Origin: Flagellimonas profundi
GTDB lineage: Bacteria; Bacteroidota; Bacteroidia; Flavobacteriales; Flavobacteriaceae
DNA: 64,000 nucleotides
Direction of reading: 5' to 3'
Assembly: GCF_017313275.1 (NCBI RefSeq)
Contig: NZ_JAFLNM010000001.1
Coordinates: 372,001 to 436,000, forward strand
The notes under the pieces are model-generated. The model made no database searches, was not told the origin of the DNA, and saw only the letters and a list, made by a program, of their open reading frames with translations. Of this stretch, positions 1 to 8,486 are shown piece after piece; positions within the stretch are counted from its first letter, which is position 1; each line of letters opens with the position of its first letter. A program made the position numbers and the translations under genes.

Positions 1-299
1 TCCAATAAACTGAGGGCGTACTTGTCCTCCAAAAGTATTTTGTTGTAAGGTTTGTCCTTGTTGTATTTGTCAGCTTCTACCTTGCCGCCTTTTGGGCTTG
101 CTACATCTATGGATACATTATTGTTTTTAAAGATCAAATAGGCTTGGGAGAATTCATCGAACTCGTAGCCCGGTCTTGCGGACCCCATATCTTTTCCATA
201 GCTACTGACTACCATTAAAACTTTTTTCTTGACGTCGTTGGTTTGGGAAAAAAGCATGACAGGTACAATAAAGACGATACTTAAAATAATTTTTTTCAT
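1..299 (-). CDS. DJ-1/PfpI family protein, exported (partial)
   Basis: Only the first ~99 codons are in the window; the frame runs off the left edge. The protein opens with a Sec signal peptide (basic KK, hydrophobic core, cleavage after LFSQ), then KKVLMVVSSYGKD and later SIDVASPKGG, the first strand and a strand-loop typical of the DJ-1/ThiJ/PfpI (class I glutamine amidotransferase-like) fold. Family members include glyoxalase III/Hsp31-like enzymes and chaperones, usually around 200-250 residues. The nucleophile-elbow cysteine lies beyond the edge, so enzymatic competence cannot be judged. An exported version would act in the periplasm. Family call is fairly sure; function is not. Confidence 0.75.
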   Translation of the reverse strand, partial: MKKIILSIVFIVPVMLFSQTNDVKKKVLMVVSSYGKDMGSARPGYEFDEFSQAYLIFKNNNVSIDVASPKGGKVEADKYNKDKPYNKILLEDKYALSLL

Positions 300-393
300 T
301 TTTTGATTTTTGATGTTAGATAAAGAACACGAACGGAAAACTTTTTTGTTACATGAAAAGTTTCCCGTTCAAAGAAAAAATGCAGCTAATTTT

Positions 394-930
394 TTATGAT
401 CCTATGGTTGTTTGAAACTTATGGACCTTGGAATCGATATCCTGTTTCAAACTTTCTTCACTGATTTCTCCGTTTGTGAAGTTATCATAGAAGGAAGGCA
501 ATGAAAAAGTATCCGTAATTCTGGCTCCCATAAACGGGAAGTAGGCACTTGCGGCCTGTAAAACAGATGCTCCACCTCTGCCGCCAGGTGAGGTTGCCAT
601 CAATAGCATGGGTTTTTCCCTCCAGACCTTCATATTTACACGGGATAACCAGTCCAAAGTATTTTTGAATACCGCTGCATAGGACCCATTATGTTCTGCC
701 AGGGATACCATAAAACCATCGGCAGTATCAAATAATTCATCTAGCCTCTTGATCGCAGTCGGTATACTGTTTTCGGCTTCAAAATCAACGCCATAAATGG
801 GCAATAAATAATTGTTGAGGTCAATGGAAATAATCTCCACGTTTTCCAATAAACCAGTGGTATAGGTCAATAAACTTTTATTGATTGATTTTTGGCTGTT
901 GCTTCCTGCAATTGTGATTATTTTTTTCAT
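394..930 (-). CDS. NADPH-dependent FMN reductase family protein
   Basis: 178 residues with a flavodoxin-like fold. The N-terminal phosphate-binding loop ITIAGSNSQKSINKSL binds the FMN phosphate, and the central LAEHNGSYAAVFKNTLDW stretch is the NADPH_dep_FMN_red (COG0431) signature. It is followed by a glycine-rich SPGGRGG loop near residue 115. No signal peptide, so cytoplasmic. Members reduce FMN, quinones or azo compounds with NAD(P)H. It lies downstream of the DoxX gene on the same strand with a 176-bp gap, so co-transcription is possible but not shown. The physiological substrate cannot be deduced. Confidence 0.85.
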   Translation of the reverse strand: MKKIITIAGSNSQKSINKSLLTYTTGLLENVEIISIDLNNYLLPIYGVDFEAENSIPTAIKRLDELFDTADGFMVSLAEHNGSYAAVFKNTLDWLSRVNMKVWREKPMLLMATSPGGRGGASVLQAASAYFPFMGARITDTFSLPSFYDNFTNGEISEESLKQDIDSKVHKFQTTIGS

Positions 931-1106
931 GATTATTGTTTTTTTTTGAGATTAAACTATCGGTCGACCATTTTTCCATGTCATATATTTCCATGGTTAA
1001 GGAAAGACCGGTGATCAGAAGGGAATATTCGTTACCTTTACTAGCTTGATCACCGAGCCAATTCACTTAAAACCCTGGGGACATTAAAACTTCGGAGATG
1101 TAACCA

Positions 1107-1478
1107 CTATAGTATTACTTTGAAATTTTTATCTGTAACCAGTAGGACCATACTAGCAATACAACAATATAGAGCTGTATAAAAGTATACATAGTCATTA
1201 TGTGCGAAATGCGTTATCAATGCACCAATTGCGAATGGCAATAACCATAAAGTCGATAGGTTTTTAACTTTATGCATCCAAAACCCAACAAGCAAACCAA
1301 TTACTCCCAACAATTCACCATAGCCAATAAATAAGGTCCATATTTTTCCGAAACCAAAATTGCTCATGTTTTCCATCATACTTTGTTTTTGGAAAACTTT
1401 AAAAAGACTTGCGTATCCAAAGGCATAGATTAAATATGCATATGCTGCCCAATGTGAAACTCTTACTAAATTTTTCAT
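1107..1478 (-). CDS. DoxX-like membrane protein
   Basis: 123 residues, predicted to form four membrane helices (about residues 10-30, 47-66, 73-92 and 98-117). The FGYASLFKVFQKQSMMENMSN segment after helix 1 and the helix-2 GYGELLGVIGLLVGF are the usual DoxX/DoxX-like (PF07681/PF13564) pattern. Family members are small inner-membrane proteins, often linked to thiol or quinone oxidation, with no settled activity. It follows the outer-membrane protein gene at 1502 by 23 bp and probably shares its transcript. No catalytic residues are recognisable. Confidence 0.75.
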   Translation of the reverse strand: MKNLVRVSHWAAYAYLIYAFGYASLFKVFQKQSMMENMSNFGFGKIWTLFIGYGELLGVIGLLVGFWMHKVKNLSTLWLLPFAIGALITHFAHNDYVYFYTALYCCIASMVLLVTDKNFKVIL

Positions 1479-1501
1479 AATGTTTAAGATTTAAAAATTG
1501 T

Positions 1502-2143
1502 TTATAAAGTTTTTCGGTAATACATACCGAGAGATGATTTTTCAATTGGATCGGGCCCATACTGGTCAAGGTCAACACCGATACCGAGTTGGTGCCCATT
1601 GAACGACACTCCTGCACGCAACTGCTGAAAGCTTCTGGAGTGCGTTTTAAATTTGTCCCAGATAGTTAAAAACTGTCCGTTCAACCAAAGGGAAACTTTG
1701 TCATTTACAGGTGAGTTGAACTGAAACTGTACAAAAGCTTCGGCATAGCCGGCTTTCTTTTGCTCGGAATGACCAACCGTGGGAATAATTACAAATAGTG
1801 CCCGTGAATTTTTTAATATGAGCCTTGCGGAAAGGCGTTCCGCATAACCGGCAAAACTGTTGTAATAAATAGATGGACCAACAGCAACACTCTTGTTAAT
1901 GTTCCAGAACAATGTTGGTTGCACCCCTGCCTCATCAAAACCCTTGTTCGCTTCTTTATTGAATTTTTGAAAGAAAGCAAGGGTAGCAATGCTCAGCGTG
2001 TTTTTTTCATTGATCGGATAGCTTGAATAGAGTGTGAAGTCCGTCTTATCCAACCCTGTAAAGAGTTCAACTTGCGTAAATTGCGCATTCAAGTTGTTCG
2101 CAATCCCAAGAATAAATACTGAAATGATTACTACTTTTTCCAT
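1502..2143 (-). CDS. small outer-membrane beta-barrel-like protein
   Basis: About 213 residues from the chosen start at 2143 (MEKVVIISVFILG), which opens a Sec signal peptide ending NAQ; the upstream in-frame ATG at 2167 would add an unlikely charged leader. The mature chain alternates polar and aromatic residues in strand-like stretches (TLYSSYPI, SIATLAFF, VAVGPSIYYNSF, AFVQFQFNSP, SLWLNGQFL) and ends GMYYRKTL, as expected for a small outer-membrane barrel. I do not recognise the family. Its first ~36 codons are duplicated in front of the DUF5916 gene (start 4674), where they form a second, fused N-terminus. Confidence 0.6.
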   Translation of the reverse strand: MEKVVIISVFILGIANNLNAQFTQVELFTGLDKTDFTLYSSYPINEKNTLSIATLAFFQKFNKEANKGFDEAGVQPTLFWNINKSVAVGPSIYYNSFAGYAERLSARLILKNSRALFVIIPTVGHSEQKKAGYAEAFVQFQFNSPVNDKVSLWLNGQFLTIWDKFKTHSRSFQQLRAGVSFNGHQLGIGVDLDQYGPDPIEKSSLGMYYRKTL

Positions 2144-2346
2144 GCTCCAAAATTCCGAGAGGTGCACATGAAAAAAAATGAACTAGTTTAAGACTTTTAC
2201 CTTCGATTGACTTTGGAGATGATCTTATTCATGAATTCCGGGGTAATGCCAATGTAGACAGCCATATCTTTTGAGTAATTCTAGATATTATTAAGGTACT
2301 TTTGTTGAAGGCTGTATACGGGTTTACTTCTGCTAAAAAGGATATT
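2036..2346. repeat. direct repeat, copy A
   Basis: Aligns with 4564-4877 in the same orientation. From 2064 to about 2283 the match is close to nine bases in ten, with a 3-bp and a 1-bp gap; it then decays but can be followed to GGATAT at 2340-2345. It contains, on the minus strand, the last ~50 codons of a crp gene (frameshifted), the intergenic stretch, and the first ~36 codons of the outer-membrane gene. The DUF5916 stop codon begins immediately beside its edge. Confidence 0.85.
2198..2346 (-). pseudogene. 3' fragment of a Crp/Fnr regulator gene
   Basis: On the minus strand this reads GITPEFMNKIISKVNR followed by a stop at 2198-2200, nearly the same as the C-terminus of the intact regulator at 4728 (GITPEFMSKIISKVNR). 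Upstream the copy has lost one base relative to the intact gene (around 2270), which shifts the frame into a TAG, and similarity fades by 2346. It lacks the cyclic-nucleotide-binding domain and cannot be functional. It is one end of the duplication flanking the DUF5916 gene. Confidence 0.8.
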
Positions 2347-4674
2347 CTAAAACTGCTTTAGAAGGGTTATCTTTCCGATAAATTGCCTATTGCCCTGTAC
2401 TGGATCAAAGGTGGTGTCCCGCGTGTTGTTATAGACCAAATAAAAGAAGGAGTTTGGTCTGTATTCCCAACTGAATCGAGCGTTCCATCTTCCTTGATCC
2501 GTAAAGGAATTGTATTGATAAAAAGTCGATAATTGAACTCTGGGATTTAGTGCTACTCTTAGACTACCTGTATATAAATCGGTTTTTAACATTTTCTCCT
2601 CAATCCCTATATTTTGTAGATTATTATGTTCATAATCCAACGAAAGGGAAAAATGTGGAATTGGGGCGAATCGAGTTCCCACTGTTATGGATTGCCTTTT
2701 CCCGTTGTAGAACTTGCCCCATTCAAACTTTCCAGATAGGGACAATTTTTTAGATCTATCAGAATTATAGTTGATAACTTGTCTCGTGTAAAAGTATCGA
2801 TCTTGAGCAATGGAAAGCCCTAATGGAGCAAAATCAAAGTTGATATTCTGCCAGGTCGGGGTTATGGCATATTCCAAAAAGCTATTGTCCTTGAAAAAGA
2901 CGTAAAAGGGAAATAGGTAAACGCTGGCCTGTTGAAATTTCTTTGGGTCTTTGAAGTCATGATAATAATTTGCAAAAAAGCCTGACTCCCAACGACGCAC
3001 CCATGGCATGGACTTGGGGCGTAATATAACATAATTGCTTAGATTGTGTTTTATGACATTGTTTTGGTAAACAAAGCCCATCGCTGGGTTGTAATCACTA
3101 CTTACAAAATTGGATTTCCAGCGCCAAAACATTTTATTGGTCTTATATACTGCAGAAAATGTGCCGGCATAACCCCATGTGTCGGTAGCTTCGTCTTTGG
3201 ATGCGGATGCAAGATATGATACTGTCCACTCATTTTTTGGTCGTATAAGACCATCTATGGTAACTGTCGTGTTGTTACTTTCATTTAAAGATAGTGAGGG
3301 TTTTTTTTCATCTAAACGGTGTGTCACCATCAAACCTATATTATTTTCATTGCCATAGTTTTGAAGATAACGAAACACTCCAAAGTTGGCAGCGGCCGAT
3401 TCATCAGTATCCCCTTGATGGACATATAATCCTGCTAAAGTTTTGTTTTCATCCCTATTGGTAAAACGTGCTCCAACATCAATAGGAGCTGGTGTGGCAT
3501 CAAAGCCTCCGTCCAGACCTATTCGCCTACTGAAAAAAGGAATGACATCATAATCTGAGACTCCTGCCCAAATCCCTGAATTTTCAAGAAAAAACTGTCT
3601 GCGTTCCGGAAAAAAAATATTGAATCGTTCTAAATTATTTACGGCTCTGTCCACATCAGCTTGGGCAAAATCAGTATTGATGGTTAAATCGACCACTGTA
3701 TTGGGTGAAACTACCCATTTTACATCGCCACCAACTTTTACATTATTTTGTGAATCGACCACATGCTTACCATTCGTGGATTCGTCAAATTCATATAACG
3801 TATAAGGTTCAATACGTAAATTTGCTGAAGGTGGAGGTACTTCTAATCCTGTAAGTTTAGCCGCGTAGGTCATTCTATACGGAGAAAACGCTTGAGGGAC
3901 TTTAGGAAAAACAGTCAGCTCATAATCTCTACGCGCTAATCGAGCAAATGTAATTCCCCAATTTACTGGCTCTCCATTTTTAGGTTCATTATACCTTATG
4001 GACTTAAAGGGTATAGCAAACTCAGCATAGTACCCTTGATTAGTACGTTGTGTTCTAACAGTCCAAAGAGCATTCCAATCATCATCTACATAAGTGTCGT
4101 TAAAATTCTGTAAATCTCGTTGATTGCCGTATGGAGTTGTTTGAAATGATACTGCATACTGTTTAGTATTTTGGGCATCAATTTGGATACCAAAAATGTC
4201 ATTCTCCCCGAAAGAAAAATCACGCCTTAAATCTTGAACTCGAATTCCTTTAACTCCTAAAGAGTCTTTACAAAATGCACCTACATATAGGTTTTTATCG
4301 TCATACAGGAGTTTTACTTCTGTCTTGTACTTAATACTATCGGATTGTAAAGGTTCAATTTTGAAAAAATCGGATATAATAGGCGCATTTTCCCAATCTG
4401 CTTCATTCAACTTGCCATCAATAGTTACAACACCCTTAGTTTTAATGGCTACAATTTCTCTTGGATTTTCCGGAGGTGCAAAATTTTCTGTCTCCTTTTC
4501 TTGTGCTCCACTGTTTATTGAGCAGACTAAAAAAAGTACTACAATTGTACATTTAAAGTTACTGAAGTCTCTTTTATAAAAACCAGAAAACAGTTCAACT
4601 TGTGTAAATTGCGCATTCAAGTTGTTCGCAACCCTAAGAATAAATACCGAAATGATGATTACTATTTTTTCCAT
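2347..4674 (-). CDS. DUF5916 outer-membrane protein with CBM9-like domain, fused leader
   Basis: About 775 residues. A CBM9-like domain (GVVTIDGKLNEADWENAPII, first quarter) precedes a long DUF5916 beta-barrel region ending in ITLLKQF, with FFPERRQFFLENSG and FFSRRIG as family landmarks. The N-terminus is odd: it starts with the signal peptide and first residues of the neighbouring outer-membrane protein (MEKIVIIISVFILR...NAQFTQVELFSG). It then continues in frame into a second hydrophobic leader (CTIVVLFLVCS...GAQ) that looks like the gene's own signal peptide. No ATG lies between the two. Start chosen at 4674 by symmetry with the copy at 2143. The rest of the frame is intact, so it may still be made. 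Role unknown; the family is common in flavobacteria. Confidence 0.8.
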   Translation of the reverse strand: MEKIVIIISVFILRVANNLNAQFTQVELFSGFYKRDFSNFKCTIVVLFLVCSINSGAQEKETENFAPPENPREIVAIKTKGVVTIDGKLNEADWENAPIISDFFKIEPLQSDSIKYKTEVKLLYDDKNLYVGAFCKDSLGVKGIRVQDLRRDFSFGENDIFGIQIDAQNTKQYAVSFQTTPYGNQRDLQNFNDTYVDDDWNALWTVRTQRTNQGYYAEFAIPFKSIRYNEPKNGEPVNWGITFARLARRDYELTVFPKVPQAFSPYRMTYAAKLTGLEVPPPSANLRIEPYTLYEFDESTNGKHVVDSQNNVKVGGDVKWVVSPNTVVDLTINTDFAQADVDRAVNNLERFNIFFPERRQFFLENSGIWAGVSDYDVIPFFSRRIGLDGGFDATPAPIDVGARFTNRDENKTLAGLYVHQGDTDESAAANFGVFRYLQNYGNENNIGLMVTHRLDEKKPSLSLNESNNTTVTIDGLIRPKNEWTVSYLASASKDEATDTWGYAGTFSAVYKTNKMFWRWKSNFVSSDYNPAMGFVYQNNVIKHNLSNYVILRPKSMPWVRRWESGFFANYYHDFKDPKKFQQASVYLFPFYVFFKDNSFLEYAITPTWQNINFDFAPLGLSIAQDRYFYTRQVINYNSDRSKKLSLSGKFEWGKFYNGKRQSITVGTRFAPIPHFSLSLDYEHNNLQNIGIEEKMLKTDLYTGSLRVALNPRVQLSTFYQYNSFTDQGRWNARFSWEYRPNSFFYLVYNNTRDTTFDPVQGNRQFIGKITLLKQF

Positions 4675-4877
4675 GCTCCAAAATTCCAATGGGGAGACAC
4701 GAAAAAAAATGAAGTAGTTTAAGACTTTTACATTCTATTGACTTTGGAGATGATTTTACTCATGAATTCTGGCGTAATGCCAATGTAGGCTGCCAAATCT
4801 TTCTGGGTAATTCTATTGACAATGTTAGGATATTTCCTTTTGAATTCGATATATCTTTCCTCGGCCGTTAAGGATAT
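4564..4877. repeat. direct repeat, copy B
   Basis: Partner of 2036-2346. It begins exactly where the DUF5916-specific sequence ends (codons for RDF at the junction) and extends through the start of the fused leader into the 3' third of the intact crp gene. Because this copy carries the working crp 3' end, it is the copy under selection on that side, whereas copy A holds the working 5' end of the outer-membrane gene. Confidence 0.85.
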
Positions 4878-5321
4878 GCCTTGATTGGAACGTCTGATAT
4901 AGCTTATGAGCGATTTTTGATATAGGATACGGTAAAACCTTTCGAATTTTGGGATCTCTTGAAAAAGAAGCTCATAATTAGCTCTGGAGATGCCCAATAA
5001 TTCTGAGTCCTCGGTAGCTTTAATAAAATAATGTGATGGTTCTTTGGTCATAAAACTGGCCATGTCCCCTGTCCAATAATCTTCAACCGCAAACATGGAA
5101 ATATGTGGAGAGCCTTCTTCATCCAGAGTATACACTTTTAAGCAACCTTTGGTGATAAAGTACTCGTATTTAGTAACTTCCCCTGCTTGCATCAAAAATG
5201 CCTTCTTTTTAACTTTTACTTCGGTAAGCAAAGAAATATATTTCTGTTTTTCAAGCTCGGTCAAGTCAATAAACCTAGTGACATTATCAATAATCAGTTG
5301 ATGTGAGTGCTTCGGTTCCAA
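4728..5321 (-). CDS. Crp/Fnr family transcriptional regulator
   Basis: 197 residues. An N-terminal cyclic-nucleotide-binding-type beta-roll (LTEVKVKKKAFLMQAGEVTKY, about residues 30-50) is followed by the dimer helix and a C-terminal helix-turn-helix (QKDLAAYIGITPEFMSKII). There are no cysteines placed as in Fnr [4Fe-4S] proteins, so the ligand is unknown. It is the most upstream gene of the minus-strand group down to 394 and is divergent from the DUF3667 gene at 5532, with 210 bp between. Its last third is duplicated as the pseudogene at 2198. Targets are not known; the adjacent outer-membrane genes are candidates. Confidence 0.85.
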   Translation of the reverse strand: MEPKHSHQLIIDNVTRFIDLTELEKQKYISLLTEVKVKKKAFLMQAGEVTKYEYFITKGCLKVYTLDEEGSPHISMFAVEDYWTGDMASFMTKEPSHYFIKATEDSELLGISRANYELLFQEIPKFERFYRILYQKSLISYIRRSNQGISLTAEERYIEFKRKYPNIVNRITQKDLAAYIGITPEFMSKIISKVNRM

Positions 5322-5531
5322 GGTTGTTTATTTGAACTTTTGTGACGGTATTTGTATGCTTTCCTGCATATCTATGGTAACTAATTTAGCTAAAAGTAAA
5401 TGAATAGTAGGATAATCCGCTGGTCTTTCGGTGTAATTCTTTGCTTTACTTAAGAGCTTGGAAGTGAGACATTTCATATCTTAGGGTAATGACACGAAGC
5501 GACCTCTGAAATAACCTTATGAGATGACAAG

Positions 5532-6254
5532 ATGAAATGTAAAAATTGCAATAATATTGTTGGGGAAACGCATTCATATTGTCCGTATTGTGGTCAGAAA
5601 ATGGGATTGGGCCGTTTAAATTTCAAACAACTGTTAAAAGACCTTTGGATTTCTTTCACCAATACAGACCAAGGAATACTTCACTTGATAAAGCATCTGG
5701 CTTACAGGCCAGGTGAGGTGGCTCGGGAATATATTTCAGGTCGGCGCAAGAGTTATTTTAATCCGTTCAACTATTTGCTGATCACGGTGGCTATTGCACT
5801 ATATTTCATTGCACAGTTTGAGGTTATTGCCCTGGATTATTCTAAAATAGAATCGGATGACAAGGAACTTTTACAATTTGCTTTTAGGTATTTTAATGTA
5901 TTCATACTGCTAATGTGGCCTATTCATGGCTTCCTTATCTGGTTATTTTTTAAAGGTCGTGAAACCAATTATGTCGAAAACCTGACTTTTACTGCTTATT
6001 TGAGTGGACAAACCATGCTCTACTATATTTTAGCCTTGGCTTTGTTTATGATGCTTCCCTCATTACTCACAACTCTAGGTACAATAATTGGTTTGTTGAT
6101 CAGTATATGGTATATGCTGGCGATCCTGCAATTTTATCAGACGAAATCGTTCTGGAGCATTTTAAAAATCATATTGATCATTACCCTCACCAACATGATA
6201 TCCCAAGGAATAATATTTATGACATTTCAATGGTACAGGACCTGGTTTGTTTGA
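5532..6254 (+). CDS. DUF3667 membrane protein with zinc ribbon
   Basis: 240 residues. The N-terminus is a two-pair zinc ribbon (C3, C6, C17, C20; CKNCN and CPYCGQ). The DUF3667 signature follows (DLWISFTNTDQGILHLIKHL, then RPGEVAREYISGRRKSYFNPF), then about four or five hydrophobic helices running to the C-terminus. It is an inner-membrane protein with the ribbon probably on the cytoplasmic side. The family is frequent in Bacteroidota and has no assigned function. It stands alone between the divergent crp gene and the convergent NTF2-like gene. A weak GAGCA/TGCTC hairpin lies just downstream, at 6279-6290. Confidence 0.85.
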   Translation: MKCKNCNNIVGETHSYCPYCGQKMGLGRLNFKQLLKDLWISFTNTDQGILHLIKHLAYRPGEVAREYISGRRKSYFNPFNYLLITVAIALYFIAQFEVIALDYSKIESDDKELLQFAFRYFNVFILLMWPIHGFLIWLFFKGRETNYVENLTFTAYLSGQTMLYYILALALFMMLPSLLTTLGTIIGLLISIWYMLAILQFYQTKSFWSILKIILIITLTNMISQGIIFMTFQWYRTWFV

Positions 6255-6487
6255 GTTTTGTGAGGGTCTTGGCCATGTGAGCAGTTGCTCGGTTTTGTAC
6301 AACTAGGTATCAAGTTGGAAGTTCCTGTAAGATTTCCAAAGTGGGGGAGAGGAAGCAATCGCTTAAAGCCATTGCTGTACCTTCGTTATTTTTCAGCCTA
6401 CTGCCAATCATTACTATGTATGTAGAATGTGACTGAACACAGCCTGTTCGGAATAACATCGATGTATCCAAACGTTTTTCATTGGGA

Positions 6488-6895
6488 TTACTTTTCAGAG
6501 TCTGCCAACTTCTTAGTATCCACAAATTGTTGAAAAGCAGTAATTTTCCCGTCATGATCAAGCGTCCAGAGATGTGCGGCTTGGGCATTGTAAGTTTTTC
6601 CTGTTGCTTTGACTTTGGCATCATATCGTAAAGTAGCCAAGACCATATTATCATCCATACCGTGGATTTTTACATCTTGTAATCCAAAGTATTCATGATT
6701 AGCTCCGAGAACTGAAAATACGCCTTCTAAAACCGCATCTGGACCGATATACGGATTGCCGCTGGCAAGGGAATTACTTTCAGCTTCGTTCCATTCGATT
6801 TCAGGGTGCATTAAACCCAGTACAGTGGGCATATCGCCTGTTGAAAAGGCATTGTACAAAGCGTCAATTACTTGAGTGTTTTTTTTGGTTGTCAT
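6488..6895 (-). CDS. SnoaL-like/NTF2-fold protein
   Basis: 135 residues with the nuclear transport factor 2/ketosteroid-isomerase-like fold: helix IDALYNAFSTGDMPTVLGLM, then HPEIEWNEAESN, a long loop NPYIGPDAVLEGVF and strands VLATLRYDAKV and AHLWTLDHDGKITAFQQFVD. This SnoaL_2-like pattern is used by small isomerases, dehydratases and ligand-binding proteins; catalytic residues cannot be assigned with confidence. No signal peptide, so cytoplasmic. It is monocistronic, with the convergent DUF3667 gene on one side and a remnant-bearing spacer on the other. Confidence 0.8.
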   Translation of the reverse strand: MTTKKNTQVIDALYNAFSTGDMPTVLGLMHPEIEWNEAESNSLASGNPYIGPDAVLEGVFSVLGANHEYFGLQDVKIHGMDDNMVLATLRYDAKVKATGKTYNAQAAHLWTLDHDGKITAFQQFVDTKKLADSEK

Positions 6896-7064
6896 GTTTT
6901 GATTTTTATATGCTGCCTACTCTGACCGGTTTTCGGCTTCCCCGATTTTTACTTCTCAATAAAGTTTACAAGTGCTTACCAAACTGATAGTCTTATGGGG
7001 ATTTCGGAAGGAACTTGATCATTAGAAGCTGGTTTCTCTAAAGATATGATTTTTATGGGATTAG

Positions 7065-7229
7065 GATTCCCTTTTGAACAATTCGAAAAGTTATGATGAA
7101 GTGATCGCTCCAATAATTAAATCAGGGCTACTTGAACTGAACCAATTTACATATGGTCCAGCAAGTTTGGCAATGCACTTTTTTGGAAATTCAGGATTAA
7201 TGTCCCAGGGATTGTATAACCCTGGATGA
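7065..7229 (+). pseudogene. possible coding remnant in the 6896-7238 spacer
   Basis: This 343-bp spacer has no full gene. One plus-strand frame reads protein-like text without a start codon (SYDEVIAPIIKSGLLELNQF, then YGPASLAMHFFGNSGLMSQG) and stops at 7227-7229. Hydrophobicity and composition look like real coding sequence rather than chance, but I recognise no family. A CCAGGG/CCCTGG inverted repeat (about 7204-7225) overlaps its end. It may be the tail of a lost gene. Confidence 0.25.
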
Positions 7230-7238
7230 TGTTTTTAA

Positions 7239-8123
7239 TCATAAGCCGGACATCATTGACTTTTTCATGCTTCGCATGGGTTCCATTTTTTGATTCAGCA
7301 TCAGCAGGGGAACACATTCATAAGATTGCATTTTTTTTACCAAATCAGTGTGCAACCATCCTTTTAATCCCTTTTTGTTGTTTCGTTTCAGCATAACCAG
7401 CACATCTGCATTTGTTTCTTTGATATAGGTGGTTAACCGATCACAAATGTTGTTGGAGAGAATCCGGTCATAGTCTATATGCTCATATAGTACTTTTTCG
7501 CTAAGGAGCCCTTTGAACCATTCTATTCTGGAATCATCGCCTTTGTCCTTGTCATTTGAAACGTGCACAACTTTTATTTTTGCCTTAAAAATCTTGGCCA
7601 ATTCTGCTAAGGCATGAATGGCATTGATGTCTTCTTTCTCAAAATCGGTAGCATAAACAATCGAATCCAGGGAAGTAAATATGGAATCTTCTGGTACTGT
7701 CCAAACTGGGCAGGGTGCATTTTCCAAAAGGCCCACGGCAGTGCCTCCCATAACAATGTCTCGAAGCTTGCTTTCGCCCCTTGTTCCCACAAAAACCATA
7801 AAGGCTTGGTGTTCATGTATTTTTGTTATGATTCCGTTGGTAATTGAAGTGTGATCGATAGGCTCAAATCGAATCATGGTTTCATTAAAGGATCCACCAA
7901 TATGTTGCTCGTAAAACTCTTTCAGTTTTTTATGTTCATGGTTTAGGGAATCTTTGGATAAGTTGGGGAAGACCTCAATCAATTCGGTGCCCAACACAGC
8001 GGGTAATTCATAAACATGGGTCAATACCAAGCGCATTGACAAGGCTTTGGAAATTTCGACAGCGAACTTTAGGGCAGCAACGGAACGCTTTGAATAATCG
8101 GTGGCATATACTATAGTTTCCAT
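7239..8123 (-). CDS. tandem universal stress protein (UspA family)
   Basis: 294 residues made of two Usp domains in tandem, about 1-145 and 150-280. Each begins with the strand (S/E)TIVYATDYSK or DSIVYATDFEK. Domain 1 keeps the ATP-binding glycine motif (VGTRGES...MGGTAVGLLENAPCPV), which matches G-2x-G-9x-G-(S/T). In domain 2 the equivalent stretch (VMLKRNNKKGLKGWLH) has lost it, so only one half is expected to bind ATP. Cytoplasmic; role in stress or energy limitation is known for the family but not specific here. Monocistronic. Confidence 0.9.
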   Translation of the reverse strand: METIVYATDYSKRSVAALKFAVEISKALSMRLVLTHVYELPAVLGTELIEVFPNLSKDSLNHEHKKLKEFYEQHIGGSFNETMIRFEPIDHTSITNGIITKIHEHQAFMVFVGTRGESKLRDIVMGGTAVGLLENAPCPVWTVPEDSIFTSLDSIVYATDFEKEDINAIHALAELAKIFKAKIKVVHVSNDKDKGDDSRIEWFKGLLSEKVLYEHIDYDRILSNNICDRLTTYIKETNADVLVMLKRNNKKGLKGWLHTDLVKKMQSYECVPLLMLNQKMEPMRSMKKSMMSGL

Positions 8124-8287
8124 TTTTCTGCATAATTTATCGTTTACCTAATCTAGGTCACAACGAATCAAAATCAAATGATCTTCGTCATCATTGCGAT
8201 AAATTATTATGGAGTAAGAGTGATTTCAACGGGGACTTTATCCCCTTTTATGTAAGGCTGCACTAAATCTCTCGATTCTGTATTTCA

Positions 8288-8412
8288 TCAGTGGGAGTAT
8301 GGATACACTTTTAAAATGGCCGATAAGAGACTTGCAAAACGGTCAGTTTCCCCATCTTCGATCAACTTGATCATTTTGGATTCAGTACGTTCAACTATGG
8401 TTTGGTTGAACC
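8288..8412 (-). pseudogene. C-terminal remnant of AAA-ATPase-like/PD-(D/E)XK protein (spacer 8124-8486)
   Basis: The 363-bp spacer holds a ~40-codon minus-strand fragment without a start: ERTESKMIKLIEDGETDRFA, then SLLSAILKVYPYSH and a stop at 8288-8290. The pattern of an LI-DG-(D/E)-x-x-x-F-x-x-L-L helix followed by a (I/V)-PY motif is what I know from the linker before the PD-(D/E)XK_9 nuclease domain of Bacteroidota AAA-ATPase_like proteins. Everything before and after it is missing. Identification is by eye and tentative. The rest of the spacer shows nothing else. Confidence 0.4.
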
Positions 8413-8486
8413 TTGGTTACGATTAGTATATGAAGCGCGGCATCCGGAAGGGTACTATAGGTTTATGTACATGGTAATGCCTGGTT

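Noticed and set aside
878..1066. Minus-strand open frame of 62 codons overlapping the FMN reductase start
   Set aside because: It overlaps the clear reductase gene in another frame and has a low-complexity NNN/KK tail; no family seen.
6310..6654. Minus-strand open frame of 114 codons overlapping the NTF2-like gene
   Set aside because: Its first half is the NTF2-like gene in another frame and the rest (6310-6487) has no family resemblance.
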